Virus record (IMG/VR): IMGVR_UViG_3300031974_000916
Location: 1 to 22,796 of that record
Strand: one strand, 5' to 3'
Length of the DNA: 22,796 nucleotides
DNA from: a virus
Part shown: positions 1-7,362 of the stretch, in pieces
Layout: every line of letters begins with the position of its first letter
Numbering within the stretch: position 1 is the first letter of the stretch
Position numbers and translations under genes: made by a program
Notes under the pieces: model-generated
Seen by the model: only the letters and a program-made list of their open reading frames with translations
Databases searched by the model: none
Told to the model about the DNA's origin: nothing

Positions 1-160
1 CTTGAGTTAATGCTAACAAGACTGTTCCAGTATCATTTAAAACATCAGGATTATAATCTGGATAACACTCGTCCTCGTCACAGTATGACGATATAGTTTT
101 GATGTAAGTAGCTATATTGATTAGCCCAAACACCTGCTTCTTAGTTATAGTAGTATTCAT
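1..160 (-). CDS. Unknown small protein, 3' end outside the window
   Basis: The reading frame starts with ATG at 160, two codons' distance after the primase-helicase stop (TAA at 166-164), and stays open for 53 codons to the left edge, so the gene continues outside the window. The visible protein begins MNTTITKKQVFGLINIATY and has an acidic Cys-containing stretch (SYCDEDECYP). I do not recognise it. By T7 gene order it lies between primase-helicase and DNA polymerase, so it may be a small accessory replication gene. The sequence over its start codon is an exact copy of the one at 7342-7362, which opens another small gene. There is no strong Shine-Dalgarno sequence; translation may be coupled to the upstream gene. 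Confidence 0.7.
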   Translation of the reverse strand, partial: MNTTITKKQVFGLINIATYIKTISSYCDEDECYPDYNPDVLNDTGTVLLALTQ

Positions 161-166
161 TATTTA
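146..166 (-). repeat. Start-codon repeat, copy 1
   Basis: 21 bases (TAAATAATG followed by AATACTACTATA on the minus strand) identical to 7342-7362. They cover the primase-helicase stop and the start of the next gene. Confidence 0.7.
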
Positions 167-1747
167 GAATGGTTCATTATTTGTTTCTTTATCGTTAAAG
201 GTACTAGCTCTCTCTTCCTCGGTGCATCGTCCGGTGTCTATGTTGTAATACAATGTACTACAGTGTCCGGTCTCCCCGCTGAATCGATTCTTCAGTACTC
301 TTACTTTTGTTTCGTTACTTAGCCTGTCGCTTTGTTGGTTGCGTTCCAATCCGATAACCATGTCCGATAACTGTGCGATTGCTTGGGACCCTCGGAGGTG
401 ATGCAGACTTACTCGTCCACCCTCTTCATGTCCAGTATCCACACGCTTCAAGTGACTGACCAATACCATACCACACCCTGTCTCCTCAACAAGAGATCGT
501 AGCTTGGTCATTGTATTATCAATCAGTCTGCGTTCATCGTCTCCTTGGATACCACTAACAACAATCGATAGGTGATCCAAGAATATCCATTTACAATCAA
601 AGCCCTTAATTAAGTACCTTATTTTGGACAGAAGATTGTCTGACTCCATCGATCCGAAGTGATCGTAGGTGTAGAACTTACCGTTGCCTACTGTCTTATC
701 GAACGCAGGTTTCAGTTCCTTTTCATCTAACATATCATCATCGAGATGCAGTGGTTTGTTCATGTGAATGCCCATGATACCTAGTGCTGTACGCCTGACG
801 GATTCTTCAAGAGCTATGTAACCTACCGTCTCACCCAATCCTAACAGATGGTGTGCTATCTCACGACAGAACAGACTCTTACCGATACCACTACCAGCAG
901 TGACAGTAACTAACTCTCCTAGTCGCATGCCGTGTGTTATGTGGTTCAGTCCGATAAACGGATACGGTTTGCTTTTGTGTACCTCCTTCTGAGAGATAAC
1001 ATCCCACAACTCCTTACCGTTTACGATGCCGTCTGGTCTGTACTCACGAGCGTCAAACAAACAGTTCACTAACTCTTTACTTCTGTTAGCAACAAGCATG
1101 TCGTTAGCATCCTTTAGTGGTAGCTCTGCGATGTGTGCTTTGCCAGGTGTTAAGAGTGCTGCACATTCTGCTGCTCCCTTGCGTCCGACATCATCCATAT
1201 CAAAACAGAAGACAACTTGTTCATAACGATCTAACCAATCAATGGCTTGTGCTATGAACTTCTTAGCTGCCCCTGCTCCGTTAGGTACACTGACGACTGG
1301 CCACTTGTTATCGAAAGCTTGGCTGATACTCAGAGCATCTACCTCTCCCTCGCATACAACCACTCGTCTGCCTCCGTCTCGCCACAGGTGCTGACCATAC
1401 AATCCAATCAGCTCTCCTCTAACTCTGAAACTCTTGTCAGCAAACCGTAGCTTCTGAGCACATGTCTTACCGTCTCTTGTTTTATAGTTAGCTATCTGTA
1501 CAGGTTGACCATCCACCACACCCATCCAATACCCCCACTTACGACAAGTATCTTCAGTCAGGTTTCTTCGGGCTATTGCTTGAGGCTGACCGCTTACAAA
1601 CTCTCTCGGTGTTGGTTCGCTCACTCGTCCTCCTCCTCCATCGTGACGGTTACAGCTGAAACAATGCCAGCTTCCGTCGTCGTTAGTGGCTCTTGCATCA
1701 CTTGATCCGCACTTAGGGCAGGGTTGGTGTGTGTTGGTGAAAGCCAT
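164..1747 (-). CDS. DNA primase-helicase (T7 gp4-like)
   Basis: 527 aa, close to the 566 aa of T7 gp4. The N-terminal zinc ribbon has CPKC at residues 10-13 and CFSC at 29-32, which in T7 reads the primase recognition site. A TOPRIM primase core follows, with VVVCEGEVDAL and FCFDMDDVG (acidic metal-binding residues). The C-terminal RecA-type helicase has Walker A AGSGIGKS (lysine 290), Walker B WIFLDH, the MVLVSH histidine motif, and a late GSQAIAQLSD motif. It should unwind the replication fork as a ring and lay down RNA primers for the phage polymerase. The protein ends in phenylalanine (NNEPF); in T7 gp4 a C-terminal phenylalanine contacts DNA polymerase, so the same contact is possible. 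The first 127 nt overlap the end of the endonuclease gene in another frame, and no Met occurs before residue 75 or so, so the zinc ribbon requires this start. Confidence 0.97.
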   Translation of the reverse strand: MAFTNTHQPCPKCGSSDARATNDDGSWHCFSCNRHDGGGGRVSEPTPREFVSGQPQAIARRNLTEDTCRKWGYWMGVVDGQPVQIANYKTRDGKTCAQKLRFADKSFRVRGELIGLYGQHLWRDGGRRVVVCEGEVDALSISQAFDNKWPVVSVPNGAGAAKKFIAQAIDWLDRYEQVVFCFDMDDVGRKGAAECAALLTPGKAHIAELPLKDANDMLVANRSKELVNCLFDAREYRPDGIVNGKELWDVISQKEVHKSKPYPFIGLNHITHGMRLGELVTVTAGSGIGKSLFCREIAHHLLGLGETVGYIALEESVRRTALGIMGIHMNKPLHLDDDMLDEKELKPAFDKTVGNGKFYTYDHFGSMESDNLLSKIRYLIKGFDCKWIFLDHLSIVVSGIQGDDERRLIDNTMTKLRSLVEETGCGMVLVSHLKRVDTGHEEGGRVSLHHLRGSQAIAQLSDMVIGLERNQQSDRLSNETKVRVLKNRFSGETGHCSTLYYNIDTGRCTEEERASTFNDKETNNEPF

Positions 1748-2121
1748 GATTTTGGTATAGTTTTATTTGCATATATTATGTTTTTCTTTTCGCACCAACG
1801 AGCGTATGTGGTGTCACTTCCTTTCCGTATCTTGTTAGAAGCATTCATAAATACGAGACGGATGTCTAGGTGTGGATGTTGTTCTCGTACTAGTAGATGC
1901 TTCTTCCTATCGTCCACCGTCCACACACCTTTAGCTTCAATGATGATGCCGTTAGGTAGTATGAAATCTGGAGTGTAGGTAGCAACCTTTCGGTATTCAA
2001 GCTTCAAAGTCTCGTACTCAAAAGCAACACCACTACGCTGTAGCTGGTTAGCTAATGTTTGTTCGAATCCAGAGCGGTACTTAGAAGTTGGCGATGACCT
2101 CTTCTTCCGTTTCTTCCGCAT
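1621..2121 (-). CDS. Endonuclease I, Holliday-junction resolvase (T7 gp3-like)
   Basis: 166 aa from ATG 2121, chosen because GAGGGTGG sits 5 nt upstream; a GTG three codons earlier (2130) is the alternative. T7 gp3 is 149 aa. The similarity is easy to see by eye: FRSGLE/YRSGFE, YTPDFLLPNGI/YTPDFILPNGI, ETKG/EAKG and DDRKKHLLIREQHP/DDRKKHLLVREQHP (T7 first). The T7 catalytic residues E20, D55, E65 and K67 correspond to E20, D52, E62 and K64. In T7 this dimeric enzyme cuts branched DNA, resolves recombination and packaging intermediates, and degrades host DNA. The N-terminus is very basic (RKKRKKR) and is encoded over the acidic tail of SSB. The C-terminal 42 codons overlap the primase zinc ribbon and lie beyond the catalytic core, ending EEEDE. 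Confidence 0.96.
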   Translation of the reverse strand: MRKKRKKRSSPTSKYRSGFEQTLANQLQRSGVAFEYETLKLEYRKVATYTPDFILPNGIIIEAKGVWTVDDRKKHLLVREQHPHLDIRLVFMNASNKIRKGSDTTYARWCEKKNIIYANKTIPKSWLSPTHTNPALSADQVMQEPLTTTEAGIVSAVTVTMEEEDE

Positions 2122-2710
2122 CGAATCCACCCTCTAAGTTTTCACCGCCATTAACAAATCCTTCTTCTTCAGTAGTGAATCCAAACGCAGATGCTGCGAT
2201 GCTGGATACTCCACCTTCCCCAAGTTTAAGGACTTGTACTGCTTGCAACTCAAAGGTCACCCCAAACCCAACAGCTGCTGTGTAGTAGAACTTAGGACGG
2301 AACGCTACATTGACTTCGCTTCCTCCCCAAACTTTTACATCTTGATCTAATGGTTTACCTTGTGAATCATACAGAGCAATCGACAAGTGATACTCACTGC
2401 CGTCCCGTCTGCGTCCGCCAGCTTTCATCTTTACTTTAATCAGGTATCCACCATCAACTTCATCAATCGGAAACTCACGCTGTGTAATCTTCTTACCAGT
2501 ATGTTGTTCCTGTACTTCACGCAACTCTTCCTCGTACAACGGACGAAGCTTCTGTTTGATAGCGTCTGCTTGTTCTTTATCGATGATGAGATCACAGCTG
2601 TACACACCAAACTCCGGATCAAACTTTTTGTTTGGTTCGTTAAGGTGACAGTACTTAGCCACGCCTTTTACTTTTATAATCTCATGTTTCTTTCTAGCTT
2701 TTAGTGCCAT
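2081..2710 (-). CDS. Single-stranded DNA-binding protein (T7 gp2.5-like)
   Basis: 209 aa; T7 gp2.5 is 232 aa. The OB-fold-like body has the T7-type anchor GVYSCDLII near residue 35 (T7 GVYKVDLTI), then WGGSEVNVAF and TAAVGFGVTFELQAVQVLKL (T7 GGGSKLKVKY and TAVGASVKLQLESVMLVEL). The C-terminal 30 residues are strongly acidic and end in phenylalanine (EETEEEVIANF). In T7 the acidic tail and terminal Phe compete with DNA and dock to polymerase and helicase, so those contacts are probably kept. Its place between RNA polymerase and endonuclease I matches T7. The last 41 nt overlap the start of endonuclease I. There is 21 nt between the RNA polymerase stop and this start. Confidence 0.93.
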   Translation of the reverse strand: MALKARKKHEIIKVKGVAKYCHLNEPNKKFDPEFGVYSCDLIIDKEQADAIKQKLRPLYEEELREVQEQHTGKKITQREFPIDEVDGGYLIKVKMKAGGRRRDGSEYHLSIALYDSQGKPLDQDVKVWGGSEVNVAFRPKFYYTAAVGFGVTFELQAVQVLKLGEGGVSSIAASAFGFTTEEEGFVNGGENLEGGFDAEETEEEVIANF

Positions 2711-2731
2711 AGTATTTATTTATTATCGGTG

Positions 2732-5059
2732 TTAAGACAACAGATACTTCATACGCTTTACTGCCGAGACATCTAAGTCTCCAAGTTCAGGCACGGATGG
2801 AAGTTCTGCGGTCGGGTTGTTGTTGTTGATTTGCTCCATTCTGAACTCGGTCAGGAGATCAACAGAAAAAGTTTTAGTGTATGCTTCACGCACTATTCGG
2901 TGTATTTGTTTAGCGTTACTTGCGTGTGTCACGAAACAGTCATGTATAGTAGCCAAGTCAAAGTCAACCTCATTAGCTACTTGGTGTACGATACATGCGT
3001 CTAAGCTGTGGATAAAGTTAGCAGTCACTGCGTTGCCGTGGTGCTTGGTATCTATGTCATCTGTCTCAGCGTAGGTATTTATATATACAGTGGTGTTATC
3101 AAATACAGATTCTATATTTAACTTCTTGTACTTACGAAAGCTCTGCTTAACTTTGAATCCTGTAGGTGTTGTCCAAGTGATACCGTTCTCGTAAGGTAAG
3201 CATCGAATAGTTTCACGCAGATACTTCATCACCTTGTTGACAGGTTTACACACCTCACCTGCTATCTTGTTTATTATATTACTGATCCAGATAACAGCAG
3301 TTAACATCTCACCTGTGCTACTCCACGGATGGTTAATACCTATACTCTTAAATAAATCTTGTACTAAGTTATAACTGGTAGCACCGTATGGTCTGTTCAT
3401 CACTGCCATCTTAGCGATCTTTCTTTTGATACCGTACTGCATCCAAGTCTTAGCGACAACACTACCGTCTTTCTTTAACTCATCATAGATACGATCAGCT
3501 ACATACTGGTACATGTCATTCGCTTTATCCTCTTCCACCAGGTTGCACATCCGTCCGGTATTCTTATCCCGTAACAACAAACTAAGTATCTGCATACCAT
3601 TATTGGAACAGTCTTGTCTTACAGGCAGGTAGCTAACATATCCGTATCCCTCATCTGTAAACTTCTTAAACTCTAAACAGAATCTCAGGAAACAGAACGG
3701 ATCACTAGCTTCAGTCCACCAATCAGTACCGTGTGGATCATTCGCTGCTTCCAATATAAACTTCTGTCGTTTACCTACCCACTCAAGTCTCTCCTCTCGT
3801 GTGCCCTTTACTCCCCACATGTTCGCACCGTGAATAAATACAGCTTCCAAGTCCTCTTCATCCACCACCTGCTGACCGTTCTTGAAGTCCAATAAACTCT
3901 TAGCTAAATCAGAACCCTGTGGATGTAAGTAGTAAGGAATAGCGTACACTCTGCCCCTGTAATCACAACGATACGGAAAGTAAATCTTGTCCCACTTGTT
4001 GTACATCTTAGCTAAGTGTAAGATACGACAAGCTTGGAATCTTTTGGAGCTGTTACTAGCGTTGGTAGTCTTTATATCTTTTTGCTTTAACTTCCACACA
4101 CTTAGCTCCTGCTCATCACCACCTGTATAGTACGGTTGCTCAGGTATCTCTCCAAATTGTGGAATGTTTCCTACTACCCTTTTGTTTTCCCAACACTTTA
4201 GAGTAATATCTAACATGTCCGTATTAACCTGCCACTCCACCTGTTGTAATCGGTTAACAGCACTCATTACATGCTCGTAGTTATTACCTTCAAACCATTC
4301 AACAGGTTTACCAGTAAAAAACTTCTGTGCAGGTAACTGTTCAATATTATATCCACCACCTATCAATCCGTGCCAGTCAACGGGTCGGTCAGGTAATGCC
4401 ATCTTAAACACTTGACCCGCTTCCTTCCACTTATCAAAGCGATGTATCCAATCCTTAAACTGTCTAGTAGGTAACACAAAGCGTTCAGGTATTTTTAAAT
4501 TACTTTTACCTTCACGGAATCCTATCTCAAACAGACCAGTACAACATCTGATCTCCTCAAGCAACCAGCACCCTAAACTAACTTTGTTCCTGTGATCCCA
4601 TAGTTCAAACCGTGTGTCTTCATACTTATAGAACTGCTTGATCTTACTTTGTTTACTGCGGTCATTTATAGCTAACAAGTCTTGCTTGTTGTGGCTCAGA
4701 TTCTCCAGTGCATACTTCCACCTAGCTTCATTCTCAAATGCCTTACCGATACGATGCCCCATCTTGCCAACAGCTAAGTGGTTGTCTAAGTTGTTAAGGA
4801 ATGTACGCAAAGCGATAACAGCTATCTCATACGGACACATGTCCATAACAAAGGTCAGGTAAAGTGGTGTTGTGTATCCTGGACTGGTAAACTGGTCGAT
4901 GATGTGCTTTACTCTGTCCCCTAACTTCGGACACATACTCTGTAACATACGCTTACACGATGCTGTGTGACTACTCTCTCCGTCCTGTCTGAGCTTTGCT
5001 TGGCGGTTACGATACGCTACCCGTCCCCACTCACGCATCCGTGCTACATGGCTACTCAT
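2732..5059 (-). CDS. T7-like single-subunit DNA-directed RNA polymerase
   Basis: 775 aa, about 110 shorter than T7 gp1 (883). All polymerase motifs are present: motif A VRQDCSNNGMQ with catalytic aspartate D483 (T7 D537), motif B KIAKMAVMNRPYG with K550 and Y558 (T7 K631 and Y639, the same 8-residue spacing), and motif C TIHDCF with D707 (T7 D812). The A-C distance is 224 residues against 275 in T7, so the fingers or palm insertions are trimmed. NAVTANFIHSLDA and the segment before it correspond to the T7 specificity-loop region. It should transcribe the middle and late genes from its own promoters. It starts with ATG 8 nt inside the preceding gene, suggesting coupled translation, and is expected to be made from early host-polymerase transcripts. 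Confidence 0.98.
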   Translation of the reverse strand: MSSHVARMREWGRVAYRNRQAKLRQDGESSHTASCKRMLQSMCPKLGDRVKHIIDQFTSPGYTTPLYLTFVMDMCPYEIAVIALRTFLNNLDNHLAVGKMGHRIGKAFENEARWKYALENLSHNKQDLLAINDRSKQSKIKQFYKYEDTRFELWDHRNKVSLGCWLLEEIRCCTGLFEIGFREGKSNLKIPERFVLPTRQFKDWIHRFDKWKEAGQVFKMALPDRPVDWHGLIGGGYNIEQLPAQKFFTGKPVEWFEGNNYEHVMSAVNRLQQVEWQVNTDMLDITLKCWENKRVVGNIPQFGEIPEQPYYTGGDEQELSVWKLKQKDIKTTNASNSSKRFQACRILHLAKMYNKWDKIYFPYRCDYRGRVYAIPYYLHPQGSDLAKSLLDFKNGQQVVDEEDLEAVFIHGANMWGVKGTREERLEWVGKRQKFILEAANDPHGTDWWTEASDPFCFLRFCLEFKKFTDEGYGYVSYLPVRQDCSNNGMQILSLLLRDKNTGRMCNLVEEDKANDMYQYVADRIYDELKKDGSVVAKTWMQYGIKRKIAKMAVMNRPYGATSYNLVQDLFKSIGINHPWSSTGEMLTAVIWISNIINKIAGEVCKPVNKVMKYLRETIRCLPYENGITWTTPTGFKVKQSFRKYKKLNIESVFDNTTVYINTYAETDDIDTKHHGNAVTANFIHSLDACIVHQVANEVDFDLATIHDCFVTHASNAKQIHRIVREAYTKTFSVDLLTEFRMEQINNNNPTAELPSVPELGDLDVSAVKRMKYLLS

Positions 5060-5297
5060 AATTGTTTTCGTTCTTAAAGTTGAACCATCCAGTATTCATC
5101 ACCCGCTGTTTCGAGGTACGATAAGCTATCAAGTTCCCGTTCTCGTCACGGACATATTCTCCGTTAGCGTCCCGCTTAAATCCGGTTATTTGATTGTTGT
5201 TCCAAAAGTACCGAAAACCATCATTCAAAGCCTTGTGGTCAATCGGTACAACAGGTACATCATTCCACTCGATCTCGTAATAATCTTCGGTGTTCAT
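5052..5297 (-). CDS. Unknown 81-aa early protein upstream of RNA polymerase
   Basis: Starts with ATG 5297, preceded closely by GAGAG, and ends in a stop that overlaps the RNA polymerase start by 8 nt. The protein is rich in Tyr, Trp and Asn, with a repeat-like pair of short turns (DANGEYVRDENGNLIAYR). No membrane segment, Cys cluster or known motif is visible. The tight overlap makes it part of the RNA polymerase operon. A regulator or partner of the polymerase would be guesswork. I do not recognise a family. Confidence 0.75.
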   Translation of the reverse strand: MNTEDYYEIEWNDVPVVPIDHKALNDGFRYFWNNNQITGFKRDANGEYVRDENGNLIAYRTSKQRVMNTGWFNFKNENNYE

Positions 5298-5314
5298 CTC
5301 TCAGTATATCCGCT

Positions 5315-5530
5315 TCAGCCTCCCAAAAGATGCCCGTGTGTGTCTCTTGGGTCTTCTTCGAGGTCGTGGTACACAAGGTAGTCTTCAATTTCCTGCTCGG
5401 TTTTAAGGACTGAAAGATTCTCAAGATGTTCTTTGATTCGTTCTTCTTCTTCGATGCGTTCTTTCTCTGATTCATAATAGTCTTGTTCGTAAGGTTCGGT
5501 TAACCAGTTGTCGTAGTTGTATCCTCTCAT
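5315..5530 (-). CDS. Unknown acidic coiled-coil early protein, 71 aa
   Basis: The chosen start is ATG 5530, which shares ATGA with the stop of the HNH endonuclease. A longer frame starting at GTG 5581 would overlap the HNH gene by 55 nt and is less likely. The protein is highly charged: residues 15-45 form a Glu/Lys/Arg-rich helix (YYESEKERIEEEERIKEHL) that looks like a coiled coil, followed by a second acidic helix (EQEIEDYLVYHDLEEDP). No enzyme motif is visible. It is followed 17 nt later by the next early gene. The family is unknown to me. Confidence 0.7.
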   Translation of the reverse strand: MRGYNYDNWLTEPYEQDYYESEKERIEEEERIKEHLENLSVLKTEQEIEDYLVYHDLEEDPRDTHGHLLGG

Positions 5531-6300
5531 AAGGTTATGGTTTTGTAGTTGTTCATTAAGATTGTCAACAAAACATACCACGGAATCTTATCACCCTTTG
5601 CACAATTATCTTTCTCCCATAACGGCTGAAGATTCTGCCAGTTAAAACATACCTTTTGATGACTCGGTTTGGTTAGGTCAAAGAATGCACACGGAAGAAT
5701 GTGATCGATATGCCACTTCCCATGATTATCCCAAGACATACCCTCAGTGAACTGAGCTTCAAGGTGATTACAACACTGTTCAATAGTACATCCTAATAGC
5801 TTGACTGTGGCTTCGCTTTTAAAACCAGGTCTGATTCTACGCATGTGATCTCTTAATCTTCTGCAAACCACTTTCTCAGGTATCGTGAGAGCCTTTTCGT
5901 ACACTTTTTTCCTAGCTGCTAAACCCTTCGGGCTGTTTTGGTACTTTTTTTGTGTTTTTTTATATTTTGAACTACGATGGTATCTAGCTGACGTTACCTT
6001 TCCTTTAAGGGATTGCTTGTATTTCTTTCGACTAGCTTTGTGAGCATCAGTATGTTTCGTCTTTTGATAATAATCAGATTTTTTTTTCTTAGCTTGATCG
6101 GATTGGAAGTATATATTTTTCTGTTCTGTAAAAGCTTTAAAACTATCTTCGTCAGCCCAATGCTCACCATCTGGATATAATTTTTTAAAAAACAAACCTT
6201 TAATAATAGGATGTTTATCTCCAGTTTTAAAAGTACCTCTAGGTTCTTCTGTTTGTACTTCTTTTTGTTTAATCCTTCCTCTTTTATCTCTCGGTATCAT
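5527..6300 (-). CDS. HNH endonuclease, probably free-standing homing type
   Basis: 257 aa. The C-terminal HNH (beta-beta-alpha-metal) domain is plain: WHIDHILPCAFFDL with H197 and H200, then FNWQNLQPLW and EKDNCAKGDKIPW supplying the conserved Asn residues. The middle (about residues 75-135) is a Lys/Arg/Tyr-rich string of repeated KYK-type segments, likely the DNA-binding arm. Such enzymes nick or cut specific DNA; in phages they are often selfish genes spread by homing, and some act in packaging. The location away from terminase favours homing. The gene looks richer in A/T than its neighbours (several T runs of 6-9 on the plus strand at 5940-6190), consistent with acquisition. It starts with ATG 6300, overlapping the preceding stop by one base, with GAGGAGGA just upstream. 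Confidence 0.9.
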   Translation of the reverse strand: MIPRDKRGRIKQKEVQTEEPRGTFKTGDKHPIIKGLFFKKLYPDGEHWADEDSFKAFTEQKNIYFQSDQAKKKKSDYYQKTKHTDAHKASRKKYKQSLKGKVTSARYHRSSKYKKTQKKYQNSPKGLAARKKVYEKALTIPEKVVCRRLRDHMRRIRPGFKSEATVKLLGCTIEQCCNHLEAQFTEGMSWDNHGKWHIDHILPCAFFDLTKPSHQKVCFNWQNLQPLWEKDNCAKGDKIPWYVLLTILMNNYKTITL

Positions 6301-6464
6301 TATTCCTCCTCCAGTTTCTCAAGGTGTTCTTTATAGAGTTGCAAGGACAGGTAAAGCTCAAGCCATCTTCCGTCCAACTCTCGGTTCATATCGTTGTTAA
6401 ATAGATGGAACATCAGCTCCTCTATCTGATCGATTGGATCAAGTAATATCTCTCGGTTAGTCAT
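6300..6464 (-). CDS. Unknown 54-aa early protein
   Basis: ATG 6464, MTNREILLDPIDQIEELMF, ending LEKLEEE. It is mostly helical and acidic by composition. The start lies inside the end of the upstream 23-aa gene (8-nt overlap), and the stop overlaps the next start as TAATG. The purine run that encodes the final Glu residues also serves as the Shine-Dalgarno sequence (GAGGAGGA) of the HNH gene. One copy of the repeated TACCTGTCC 9-mer lies inside it (6345-6353 on the plus strand), read as Y-L-S. No recognisable family. Confidence 0.7.
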   Translation of the reverse strand: MTNREILLDPIDQIEELMFHLFNNDMNRELDGRWLELYLSLQLYKEHLEKLEEE

Positions 6465-6528
6465 TGTATAAGATACATGTAAGGATAAGTCCGCAGATCA
6501 GCAGACAAAATAACATTGTTAAGGTCAT
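6457..6528 (-). CDS. Tiny single-pass membrane peptide, 23 aa
   Basis: ATG 6528 has the best Shine-Dalgarno sequence of the early region (GAAGGAG, 5 nt spacer). The peptide is MTLTMLFCLLICGLILTCIL plus three residues, essentially one hydrophobic helix with three Cys. An in-frame ATG at 6549 would add seven residues (MITEGEY) and would overlap the upstream stop as TAATG, but it has a poor ribosome site. The stop overlaps the following gene by 8 nt. Small hydrophobic early phage peptides can act on the host membrane or on membrane-bound defence proteins; which applies here is unknown. Confidence 0.6.
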   Translation of the reverse strand: MTLTMLFCLLICGLILTCILYND

Positions 6529-6548
6529 ATATTCTCCTTCGGTTATCA

Positions 6549-6752
6549 TTATTCTTGGACAGGTACAATTCTACCGCTTTGGTCAAAGTCATAACCTAGC
6601 TCGTCCATTATCCAAGCCATAGCAGTCTTTACATCGTCCACATCATGGCGTTTCTCTTCTGCATATGGTTCAAAGTGTTCTTCCCATTCGTGTATAACAT
6701 CCCATACAACTTCAAGGGATTCATCTACTCTAAAATTTGTCGGTTTATTCAT
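6549..6752 (-). CDS. Unknown acidic early protein, 67 aa
   Basis: ATG 6752, overlapping the upstream stop by one base (TAATG). The protein has about 19 Asp/Glu against 6 Lys/Arg, with helices around EVVWDVIHEWEEHFEPYAEE and DVKTAMAWIMDEL. The strong negative charge and early position are like those of small phage inhibitors of host enzymes, but no specific family is visible. Its last codons (VPVQE) carry one copy of the TACCTGTCC repeat, 8 nt before the stop. Confidence 0.72.
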   Translation of the reverse strand: MNKPTNFRVDESLEVVWDVIHEWEEHFEPYAEEKRHDVDDVKTAMAWIMDELGYDFDQSGRIVPVQE

Positions 6753-7009
6753 TATTCGGACAGGTAAGAGAATTGATAGTCAAAGGATAACCCGTTGCAA
6801 GAGTTTTCATTATACCAACGGATCAAAGTATTGATGTGCTTTATACCCCACATCTCTTCATCGTACTGGTCAACAAAAGGATCAACCTCTTTCAACCAGT
6901 CGTGTACTTTATCGATTAAACCCTCACAAGTATGACCTTTGAAAACCATTATGTCGGTTTCTCCGTCTCTGTGAAAGTCTAGTATAGTTATTTTGTTTTC
7001 TTCATTCAT
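6752..7009 (-). CDS. Unknown acidic early protein, 85 aa
   Basis: ATG 7009, with the upstream gene ending 8 nt inside it. The sequence has a beta-like start (NKITILDFHRDGETDIMVFKG), then an aromatic, acidic helical part (DWLKEVDPFVDQYDEEMWGI). A copy of the TACCTGTCC repeat lies 6 nt before the stop, read as Y-L-S. It sits in a run of similarly sized early genes joined by 1-8 nt overlaps. Function unknown. Confidence 0.72.
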   Translation of the reverse strand: MNEENKITILDFHRDGETDIMVFKGHTCEGLIDKVHDWLKEVDPFVDQYDEEMWGIKHINTLIRWYNENSCNGLSFDYQFSYLSE

Positions 7010-7172
7010 TAGTAGTATTGGTTCTATTTAGTAGCTCTTGCTGTAGCTCCACGAGCCTATCCCTAACAGTTAAGTTGTCAGGTAGCTTTTCACGGACACG
7101 TAAGTAGTGATCGATAAGCGTTTGCAAGCTCGGTTCATCAAGCGTGGATAAGTCGGATGGATCAGTTGTCAT
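7002..7172 (-). CDS. Unknown early protein, 56 aa
   Basis: The chosen start is ATG 7172 (MTTDPSDLSTLDEPSLQTL), overlapping the previous gene by 11 nt. A TTG at 7208 would add 12 residues and has AGGAAAG at a workable distance, so the start is uncertain. The protein is a probable helical hairpin (LQTLIDHYLRVREKL and VRDRLVELQQELLN), resembling small helical adaptor or inhibitor proteins. It ends NTTNE, and its last bases repeat the AATACTACTA element found at the starts of two other genes. No known family. Confidence 0.65.
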   Translation of the reverse strand: MTTDPSDLSTLDEPSLQTLIDHYLRVREKLPDNLTVRDRLVELQQELLNRTNTTNE

Positions 7173-7356
7173 TTCCTGTTGCGTTAATAAATGCTTCCCT
7201 AAGTTCAAGGATGTCTTTCCTCATGCTCTCAACAGTGTAGTCACCATTGGCTAAGTCCATAAAGGTTTCAACAATTCCAGAGTAAGACCAGTCAGGATCA
7301 CCCAACCACTCTATGATTTGTTCTTCGGTAAATTTAGTAGGTATAGTAGTATTCAT
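7162..7356 (-). CDS. Unknown early protein, 64 aa
   Basis: ATG 7356 overlaps the upstream stop by one base. The protein starts MNTTIPTKFTEEQIIEWLGD and looks like a small all-helical fold with a Trp-rich loop (GDPDWSYSGIVETFMDL). Composition is acidic. The 21 bases over its start (7342-7362) are identical to those at 146-166, over the start of the gene after primase-helicase; both proteins therefore begin MNTTI. No family recognised. Confidence 0.72.
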   Translation of the reverse strand: MNTTIPTKFTEEQIIEWLGDPDWSYSGIVETFMDLANGDYTVESMRKDILELREAFINATGNDN

Positions 7357-7362
7357 TATTTA
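7342..7362 (-). repeat. Start-codon repeat, copy 2
   Basis: Identical to the 21 bases at 146-166 and likewise placed over a start codon. Its AATACTACTA part occurs a third time at 7010-7019, just before the start of the 85-aa early gene. Confidence 0.7.

Noticed and set aside
5260-5475. 71-aa Lys/Thr-rich frame overlapping the acidic coiled-coil gene
   Set aside because: It is fully nested across two genes that have better starts and coupling; probable frame shadow.
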